Below, in pieces: positions 1 to 4,621 of a DNA stretch of 5,892 bases. The position numbers and the translations under genes were made by a program. The DNA is taken from assembly GCA_916720285.1 (NCBI GenBank), contig CAKAQP010000143.1:1-5892 (forward strand), given 5' to 3'. The DNA is from an uncultured Lachnoanaerobaculum sp. (GTDB taxonomy: Bacteria > Bacillota > Clostridia > Lachnospirales > Lachnospiraceae). The stretch's first letter is position 1, and every line of letters begins with the position of its first letter. The notes below the pieces were generated by a model. The model worked only from the letters and a program-made list of their open reading frames with translations, had not been told where the DNA came from and did no database searches.

Positions 1-66
1 GTGGCGATAGGCCATAATTTATATAAATATCAGAAAAAAAAGATGAGAAACAGAAGTGCCGCATAG
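1..66 (+). CDS. C-terminal end of a probable DDE transposase (IS1182-like), cut by the left edge
   Basis: Frame 1 is open from the first base and stops at TAG (64-66), giving 21 residues: VAIGHNLYKYQKKKMRNRSA followed by A. The AIGHNLYKY stretch followed by a basic tail resembles the end of IS1182-type DDE transposases (DDE_Tnp_1_6 family), whose last helix commonly reads like 'LALAHNLRKY'. The histidine-asparagine pair and the lysine-rich tail are what is seen; the family is recalled from general knowledge and rests on few residues. The GTG at base 1 is an internal valine codon, not a start. The catalytic DDE residues would lie off the window, so it cannot be told whether the element is intact. 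It could instead be the tail of an unrelated basic protein. Confidence 0.5.
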   Translation: MAIGHNLYKYQKKKMRNRSAA

Positions 67-120
67 ATTCAAAAAAAGAACTTCTATGGGGTAGGGGAAC
101 TGCGCTTTTTTGCGTATGAT
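1..120 (+). mobile_element. Possible right end of an insertion sequence
   Basis: If the gene ending at 66 is a transposase, the element's right end should fall within the next 50-100 bases. The stretch 67-116 has a composition unlike the sequence after it: an A7 run at 71-77, a symmetric GGGGTAGGGG at 88-97, and GCGCTTTTTTGCG at 102-114. The last of these could belong to a terminal inverted repeat. The left end is outside the window, so no inverted-repeat pair or target duplication can be tested, and the boundary given here is a guess. Confidence 0.3.
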
Positions 121-146
121 TACAGTCATTTATACACATTAAATAC
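67..146. other. Noncoding stretch after the transposase tail
   Basis: No credible gene is seen on either strand. Just upstream and within it are two short overlapping inverted repeats. AGAAGT at 52-57 can pair with ACTTCT at 80-85, while CATAGA at 62-67 can pair with TCTATG at 83-88. The right arms overlap, so only one can form at a time. There is no intrinsic terminator for the plus-strand gene ending at 66, so read-through towards the yloU block is possible. The A+T-rich 115-146 portion carries the tail of the opposing terminator's downstream sequence. Confidence 0.4.
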
Positions 147-192
147 AAAAAGGGAGATGCGAAAAAACTCAATCGAGTTTTTTCACATCCCC
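147..192 (-). terminator. Intrinsic terminator on the minus strand
   Basis: Bases 175-192 pair with 153-170 around the loop 171-174. The inner 10 bp (161-170 with 175-184) are perfect. Read as minus-strand RNA, the remaining 8 positions all pair, two of them as G-U wobbles (185/160 and 190/155); on the plus strand these two become C-A and A-C mismatches. The stem is followed on the minus strand by a T5 tract (151 down to 147). The wobbles and the U-tract both say the functional direction is leftward. It would end any transcript starting near 290, and it also faces plus-strand transcription coming from the transposase side. Confidence 0.75.
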
Positions 193-286
193 TATATTTA
201 TACAATAAAATATTCAATAATAAGTACAAGGCTACAGCACAGCAGTGCAACCTTAAAAAGATTTGCGCCAAACAGGGCGGCAATTA
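147..286 (-). ncRNA. Candidate small RNA, about 140 nt, of unknown family
   Basis: On the minus strand, between a possible promoter (292-302) and the terminator above, the sequence folds into separate hairpins. Hairpin 1 spans 285-261: ATTGC and GCC arms pair with GGCGC and AAT around a CUGUUU loop, with one bulged C. Hairpin 2 spans 254-228: nine pairs, AAGGUUGCA with UGUAGCCUU, around a 9-nt loop. Two of its pairs are G-U wobbles that become mismatches on the other strand. A weak A-U hairpin (213-194) precedes the terminator stem. The 228-285 portion is visibly more G+C-rich than the flanking intergenic DNA. I do not recognise the family; it does not match what I recall of SRP RNA or 6S RNA. 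Alternative: it is the decayed 3' end of a protein gene, since one minus frame stays open from 335 to 198 without a normal start codon. Confidence 0.35.
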
Positions 287-291
287 TCCGG

Positions 292-302
292 ATTATATTA
301 TA
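292..302 (-). promoter_or_regulatory. Possible -10 boxes for the minus-strand RNA
   Basis: Two overlapping perfect TATAAT hexamers read on the minus strand, at 302-297 and 297-292. A start site would fall near 285-290, right at the base of hairpin 1. The -35 region is poor for both: 17 bases upstream the hexamers are AGCTTT and TTATTT. A TTGTCA lies at 315-310 but only 12 bases from the nearer box, which is too close. A+T-rich chance matches are common, so support is modest. Confidence 0.3.
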
Positions 303-329
303 ATCGATTTGACAAAATAAAAGCTTGCA

Positions 330-358
330 TTGTCTTTATTATAAAAAAATGTTATGAT
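330..358 (+). promoter_or_regulatory. Probable sigma-A promoter of the yloU-yloV-recG block
   Basis: The -10 box TATGAT (353-358) is preceded by TG at 350-351 in the exact extended -10 position. A -35-like TTGTCT (330-335) sits 17 bases upstream of it. Transcription would start near 365, leaving a leader of about 97 nt before the ATG at 462. No other plus-strand promoter of similar quality is seen close to the gene. Confidence 0.6.
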
Positions 359-362
359 TAAG

Positions 363-373
363 TATCTTAGATA
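363..373. repeat. Short inverted repeat at the predicted transcription start
   Basis: TATCT (363-367) and AGATA (369-373) form a palindrome with one central base, lying on the predicted +1 of the yloU promoter. The same half-site, AGATA/TATCT, recurs in the inverted repeat at 402-418. The placement would suit a repressor operator, but such short A+T-rich palindromes also arise by chance. Confidence 0.3.
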
Positions 374-401
374 TGTTATGGACCTCAATAGCATATTTGG
401 G

Positions 402-418
402 AGATATTAAAAATATCT
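402..418. repeat. Perfect 7-bp inverted repeat in the yloU leader
   Basis: AGATATT (402-408) and AATATCT (412-418) are exact inverted copies around a 3-base AAA centre. In RNA this is a weak A-U hairpin about 40 bases before the start codon, leaving the ribosome binding site free. In DNA it could be a protein site sharing half-sites with 363-373. It is not followed by a U-tract and is not a terminator. Confidence 0.4.
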
Positions 419-450
419 ATAAGCATAAAGTCTTTTGACGATAAAATGAT

Positions 451-457
451 TGGAGGG
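451..457 (+). promoter_or_regulatory. Ribosome binding site fixing the yloU start at 462
   Basis: TGGAGGG lies 4 bases before ATG 462. An in-frame TTG at 450 gives a longer reading but overlaps this site itself and has no Shine-Dalgarno of its own, so the ATG is the start. Confidence 0.85.
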
Positions 458-461
458 TTAT

Positions 462-821
462 ATGAACAAAGGTCAAATCAATACAAATCTTGGTCAAATA
501 AGTATAAATCCGGATGTTATAGCATTCTATGTAGGAATACAGGCAGTTGAATGCTTCGGTATAGTTGGTATGGCGGCAGTTTCTGTAACAGACGGTATAT
601 CAAGGCTTTTGAAGAGAGAGAATCTCACAAAGGGAATCAGTTTAAAAATAGAGGATAATAAGTTGATTTTGGATTTCCATATCATAGTTGCATATGGACT
701 TAGCATAAGTGCTATAACTCAAAATCTAATAGAGACTATCCGGTATAAGGCAGAGAAGTTTACAGGAATGGAAGTAAAGAAAATAAATATATTCGTAGAA
801 GGTGTACGAATAATAGACTAA
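462..821 (+). CDS. yloU: Asp23/Gls24 family protein (YloU-like)
   Basis: A 119-residue protein of the Asp23/Gls24 family (DUF322), small cytosolic or membrane-associated proteins linked in Gram-positive bacteria to envelope and alkaline stress. The hallmarks visible are the N-terminal GQISINPDVI (11-20), the AVECFGIVGMA helix region (29-39), the LKIEDNKLILDFHIIVAYG strand pair (61-79), and the closing KKINIFVEGVRI (106-117). The length matches B. subtilis YloU (about 120 residues). No signal peptide or membrane segment is seen. It is the first gene after the promoter at 330-358, and its stop lies 12 bases before the yloV-type start, with the next gene's AGGAGG beginning on its stop codon. That tight pairing with a DAK2 protein is a conserved arrangement in Firmicutes. 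The biochemical role of YloU itself is not established. Family assignment is firm; the yloU name rests on synteny. Confidence 0.9.
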   Translation: MNKGQINTNLGQISINPDVIAFYVGIQAVECFGIVGMAAVSVTDGISRLLKRENLTKGISLKIEDNKLILDFHIIVAYGLSISAITQNLIETIRYKAEKFTGMEVKKINIFVEGVRIID

Positions 822-833
822 GGAGGATTTTTT

Positions 834-2489
834 GTGAGTCTAGAGCAGATTGATGCACAATCACTAAAGAGTGCTTTTATAACAGGAGCAAAAAGCTTAG
901 AAGCAAAAAAAGAATGGATAAATGAACTGAATGTGTTCCCGGTTCCTGACGGAGATACCGGTACAAATATGACAATGACAATAATGTCGGCGGCAAAGAC
1001 ATTGGCGGCTGAAGAAGGTGATGACATTGCATCTATGTGTAAGGCAATAGCGCAGGGATCATTGCGTGGTGCCAGAGGAAACTCAGGTGTTATACTTTCA
1101 CAGCTTTTTAGAGGTGCAGCCAAGATATTAAAGGAATCACCTGTTGTAGATGTGTTTGAAATTGCACTTGCATTTGATAAGGCAAGTGAGACTGCATATA
1201 AGGCTGTAATGAAGCCGAAAGAGGGTACAATACTTACAGTTGCAAAAGCAATGGGAGAAAGGGCCCTTGAAATACATGATGAATATGATGATATTATCGC
1301 ATTTTTGGAAGCTGTATTGGCATATGGTGATGAGACTTTAAAGAAGACACCTGAGATGCTGCCTGTACTGAAGAAAGCCGGAGTGGTAGACTCGGGTGGT
1401 CAGGGACTTATGGTTATACTTCACGGAATACTTGAAGGCCTTAAGGGAAATGTTATAGAGCTTGGCGATGTGGTGCTTTCAACAAAGTCTGAGGGCAGTG
1501 CAAACGGTGCCGCAAGAGAAGATATCGATACTTCAGATATCAAGTTCGGATACTGTACAGAGTTTATTGTAAATTTAAATAAGGAATTTACAGATAAGGA
1601 CGAAGAGGAGTTTAAAGAATTCCTTACTTCAATAGGTGATTCACTTGTATGTGTGGCTGATGATGAAGTAGTTAAGATTCATGTGCATACAAATGATCCG
1701 GGACTTGCTATTCAAAGAGGATTGACTTTTGGAGAGCTTACAAATCTGAAAATCGACAATATGCGTGAAGAGCATAGAGAGAGAGTTATCAAGGGTGTTG
1801 ATCAAATTCTTGAATCTCAAAAGCAGAAAAAGAAAATGGGAGTTATAAGCGTAAGTGCAGGAAGCGGCCTTACATCAATTTTTAAAGAAATAGGAGTTGA
1901 TGTGGTTGTTGAAGGCGGTCAGACAATGAATCCAAGTACTGAGGATATCTTGAATGCCGTAGAGCATTTGAACGCTGAGACTATATACATATTACCGAAT
2001 AATAAAAATATTATTTTGGCGGCTGAGCAGGCGGCTAAAATAGTGGAAGATAAGAAAGTTGTAGTAATACCTACAAAGACTATTCCTCAGGGAATAACGG
2101 CGATGATAAGTCTTTCTGAGGAAAGAAGTGCCGAGGAAAACCTTGAAAATGCTACTGAAGAGATTTCAAATGTGAAGTCGGCTCAGATAACCTATGCGGT
2201 AAGAAATACAACTATAGACGATGTTGAAATACATGAAAATGATGTAATGGCATTGGGAGACACCGGCATAATAGGAGTAGATAAGAGTATTGATTCAGCT
2301 GTAGACAAGGCACTCGCGAATATGATTGATGATTCAAGTGAACTGGTATGCCTTTACTATGGCGAAGAAGTAAGTGAAGAGGATGCTACCAAGTTATGTG
2401 ATGAATTGGTTGGCAAATATGAGAATGTAGAGTTTGAATTACATTTTGGAGGACAGCCTGTTTACTACTACTTCATATCTGTAGAATAA
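834..2489 (+). CDS. yloV: DAK2-domain fatty-acid-kinase-type protein (YloV/FakA-like)
   Basis: A 551-residue homologue of B. subtilis YloV and S. aureus FakA, the ATP-binding subunit that phosphorylates fatty acids bound to a DegV/FakB partner. The N-terminal DAK2 kinase domain (about 10-200) has the Mg-nucleotide aspartate loop NVFPVPDGDTGTNM (33-46), GARGNSGVILSQLFRG (79-94), KEGTILTV (129-136) and VDSGGQGLM (185-193). The middle domain (about 235-320) has FGYCTEFIV (238-246) and KIHVHTNDPG (281-290); C241, H283 and H285 match the Cys-His-His set I recall as zinc ligands in FakA. The C-terminal domain (about 335-551) ends in the family-typical YYYFIS. Length fits the family (about 550), so it looks complete. 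GTG 834 is chosen because GGAGG (822-826) sits 7 bases upstream and nothing better follows. No DegV/FakB gene is in the window, so the partner must be encoded elsewhere. Lipid-kinase function is inferred from homology. Confidence 0.93.
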   Translation: MSLEQIDAQSLKSAFITGAKSLEAKKEWINELNVFPVPDGDTGTNMTMTIMSAAKTLAAEEGDDIASMCKAIAQGSLRGARGNSGVILSQLFRGAAKILKESPVVDVFEIALAFDKASETAYKAVMKPKEGTILTVAKAMGERALEIHDEYDDIIAFLEAVLAYGDETLKKTPEMLPVLKKAGVVDSGGQGLMVILHGILEGLKGNVIELGDVVLSTKSEGSANGAAREDIDTSDIKFGYCTEFIVNLNKEFTDKDEEEFKEFLTSIGDSLVCVADDEVVKIHVHTNDPGLAIQRGLTFGELTNLKIDNMREEHRERVIKGVDQILESQKQKKKMGVISVSAGSGLTSIFKEIGVDVVVEGGQTMNPSTEDILNAVEHLNAETIYILPNNKNIILAAEQAAKIVEDKKVVVIPTKTIPQGITAMISLSEERSAEENLENATEEISNVKSAQITYAVRNTTIDDVEIHENDVMALGDTGIIGVDKSIDSAVDKALANMIDDSSELVCLYYGEEVSEEDATKLCDELVGKYENVEFELHFGGQPVYYYFISVE

Positions 2490-2498
2490 GATTTTTAA

Positions 2499-2538
2499 TA
2501 ACTAGGTCTGTCAAATATATGATTTGGCGACCTAGTTA
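2499..2538 (+). other. Strong stem-loop between yloV and recG, without a U-tract
   Basis: TAACTAGGTC (2499-2508) pairs perfectly with GACCTAGTTA (2529-2538). After one bulged T (2509) the stem continues for 7 more pairs (2510-2516 with 2522-2528) to a 5-base loop AUAUG. One inner pair (2511/2527) is a U-G wobble that only works in plus-strand RNA, so it probably acts in the operon transcript. It ends 10 bases before the recG Shine-Dalgarno. What follows is AAACTTTG, not a run of U, and the minus strand also lacks one, so it is not a standard intrinsic terminator. Possible roles are an mRNA processing or stability element, or partial attenuation; none is shown by the sequence. Confidence 0.6.
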
Positions 2539-2548
2539 AAACTTTGTA

Positions 2549-2554
2549 GGGAGG
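2549..2554 (+). promoter_or_regulatory. Ribosome binding site fixing the TTG start of recG
   Basis: GGGAGG lies 5 bases before TTG 2560. The first residues after it already belong to the conserved RecG N-terminus, and there is no ATG or GTG nearby in frame, which supports the rare start codon. Confidence 0.8.
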
Positions 2555-2559
2555 TCGGT

Positions 2560-4611
2560 TTGATAGATATATCTGTAAAAAATATAAAGGGTGTAGGAGC
2601 AAAAACAGCAGAATATTTGGAAAAGCTTGATATAAAGACTGTCAAAGATCTTTTGAAACATTATCCGATAAGATATTTGGAATACAAAGCTCCTACAAAA
2701 ATTTCCGAAGTAAACAAGGATGAAGAGGTAGTTATAAAGGCTATCATCACTAAAAGTATATCGCTTACCGGTCCGAACAGAAAAGTGGCTGTAACGAAAG
2801 TTACAGACTTTATTGATGTATTAGATGTAATATGGTATAACTCACCATACTTAAGAGCAACTCTAAAGCAAGGTGAGAGCTATATTTTTGTAGGTAAATT
2901 CTCAAGAAGAAATAAGAATACACTTGAGCATCCTACAATCTATACCATAGATGAATATAAAAAGAAGATAGGCAGTTTTAAGCCGATATACGCGCTTACG
3001 GCAGGTATAAATAATAATGCGATGGAAAAGCTGATAAAATCAGCTTTTGAATATATAGATGATAAGGATTTTGAAGAATATTTACCTGAAAACATACTTA
3101 AAGAGTTTTCTTTGGAAGACAGAAATAAAGCTGTTAGAAATATTCATGATCCTATAAGTAAGTCAAGTCTTTTTGAATCTAAAAAACGGCTGGCATTTGA
3201 TGATTTCTTTAGATTTTTATATGGTATGAAACTTTTGAAAAACAAAAGGTTAAGAGTCAAGTCGAAAAATATAGTATCAAAAGAAATCAAGTATTTGGAA
3301 GAAATAAAGTCCACGCTGCCATTTAAGCTAACTGATTCACAAAATAATGTGATAGATGAAATCTTAAACGATATGTCAAGCGGTGTGGTTACAAATAGAT
3401 TGATACAGGGAGATGTAGGCTCGGGAAAGACGGTAGTAGCTTTGATATGCCTATATATGGCTGTAAAATCGGGATTTCAAGGTGTTGTTATGGTGCCTAC
3501 CGAAGTTTTGGCAAAACAGCATTTTAAATCCATGTCGGATATCCTGGGAAAATTAAAGAATCCGCCTAAGATCGGTATTCTGACAGGTTCCATGAATAAA
3601 AAGGAACATTTGGCAGTCTATGAAAAGATAGAAGCCGGTGAGATAGATATTGTAGTCGGTACACATGCTCTGCTTGTGGAAGATGTAAAATTTAAAAATC
3701 TTGGACTGGTAGTGACCGATGAGCAGCATCGCTTCGGGGTAAGGCAGAGAACAACTCTTTCAGATAAGGGAGAGGATGTTCATGTACTTGTAATGTCGGC
3801 TACACCGATACCGAGAACTCTTGCAATAATACTTTACGGAGATCTGGATATTTCAACTATAGAAACAAAACCTGTGGGCAGATTACCTATAAAGAACGCT
3901 GTAATTACAGAAAATGACAGGGAAAAAGCTTACAGGCATATATCACTTGAAATAGGTAAAGGACATCAGGCATATATAATATGTCCTATGGTTGAAGAGA
4001 GTGAGAACATCGAGGCGGAGAATGTAATAGAGTACAGTAAGAAAATAGCAGATAAATTTTCACAAAATTGTAAGATAGAAGTATTACATGGGAGACTGCA
4101 ACAGAAAGAAAAAGATGATATAATGTCTCGGTATGTAAATAAAGAGATAGATATTTTAGTTTCTACAACTGTAATCGAAGTTGGTGTGGATGTGCCTAAT
4201 GCAACAGTTATTATGATTGAAAATGCTGAAAGGTTCGGACTTGCGACACTACATCAGCTTCGAGGCAGAGTCGGAAGAAGCGAATTGCAATCATATGCCA
4301 TATTTGTCAGAACTTCAAATTCAAATATTGCAAAAAAGAGACTGGAAATAATAGGAAATTCTAATGACGGATTTTATATTGCATCAAGGGATCTTGTTTT
4401 AAGAGGCCCGGGAGAGCTTTTCGGTCTTGCACAAAGCGGAGAACTTGATTTTGGAATTGCGGATATATACAATGATAATGATATCTTTGAAATGGCAAAA
4501 AATGCTGTAGATATGGTGCAAAGTGAGAATATAGGGGAAGAAGAAAGTAAAAAGCTTGAAGAAAGAATAAATAACTACATGGATTTACATTATAAAAAGT
4601 TAGCACTTTAG
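2560..4611 (+). CDS. recG: ATP-dependent DNA helicase RecG
   Basis: A full-length RecG (683 residues; B. subtilis about 682), a double-stranded-DNA translocase that reverses stalled forks and processes Holliday junctions and R-loops in the cytosol. It opens with the HhH-like IKGVGAKTAEYLEKL (9-23) and the wedge/OB region that grips branched DNA (about 50-140). The SF2 helicase motifs follow in order: Walker A GDVGSGKT (284-291), motif Ia region VPTEVLAKQH (312-321), motif II DEQHRFGV (387-394), motif III SATPIPRT (413-420), motif V STTVIEVGVDVPNAT (535-549) and motif VI QLRGRVGR (566-573). The C-terminal TRG-type segment is RDLVLRGPGELFGLAQSG (610-627). No key residue is missing. Translation starts at TTG. 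A 70-base gap with a strong stem-loop separates it from yloV, and the next gene starts 10 bases after its stop. In B. subtilis sdaAB and sdaAA lie between yloV and recG; they are absent here. Confidence 0.98.
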   Translation: MIDISVKNIKGVGAKTAEYLEKLDIKTVKDLLKHYPIRYLEYKAPTKISEVNKDEEVVIKAIITKSISLTGPNRKVAVTKVTDFIDVLDVIWYNSPYLRATLKQGESYIFVGKFSRRNKNTLEHPTIYTIDEYKKKIGSFKPIYALTAGINNNAMEKLIKSAFEYIDDKDFEEYLPENILKEFSLEDRNKAVRNIHDPISKSSLFESKKRLAFDDFFRFLYGMKLLKNKRLRVKSKNIVSKEIKYLEEIKSTLPFKLTDSQNNVIDEILNDMSSGVVTNRLIQGDVGSGKTVVALICLYMAVKSGFQGVVMVPTEVLAKQHFKSMSDILGKLKNPPKIGILTGSMNKKEHLAVYEKIEAGEIDIVVGTHALLVEDVKFKNLGLVVTDEQHRFGVRQRTTLSDKGEDVHVLVMSATPIPRTLAIILYGDLDISTIETKPVGRLPIKNAVITENDREKAYRHISLEIGKGHQAYIICPMVEESENIEAENVIEYSKKIADKFSQNCKIEVLHGRLQQKEKDDIMSRYVNKEIDILVSTTVIEVGVDVPNATVIMIENAERFGLATLHQLRGRVGRSELQSYAIFVRTSNSNIAKKRLEIIGNSNDGFYIASRDLVLRGPGELFGLAQSGELDFGIADIYNDNDIFEMAKNAVDMVQSENIGEEESKKLEERINNYMDLHYKKLAL

Positions 4612-4621
4612 TAGGAGTAGT

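Noticed and set aside
153..192. Plus-strand terminator for the transposase transcript
   Set aside because: In plus-strand RNA the stem has two mismatches and is followed by TATATTTA instead of a U-run; the minus-strand reading is clearly better.
309..314. Perfect TTGACA taken as the -35 of the yloU promoter
   Set aside because: No acceptable -10 lies 16-18 bases downstream (the 17-base position reads GTCTTT); the extended -10 at 350-358 fits TTGTCT at 330-335 instead.
450..461. Longer yloU start at TTG 450
   Set aside because: It would overlap the clear TGGAGGG ribosome binding site of ATG 462 and has no Shine-Dalgarno of its own; the conserved family sequence begins after the ATG.
818..1123. 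101-codon minus-strand open frame
   Set aside because: It lies opposite the conserved DAK2 catalytic motifs of the yloV-type gene and reads as their shadow, with no recognisable domain.
2499..2538. Intrinsic terminator ending the yloV transcript
   Set aside because: The stem is strong, but AAACTTTG follows it and there is no U-tract on either strand.
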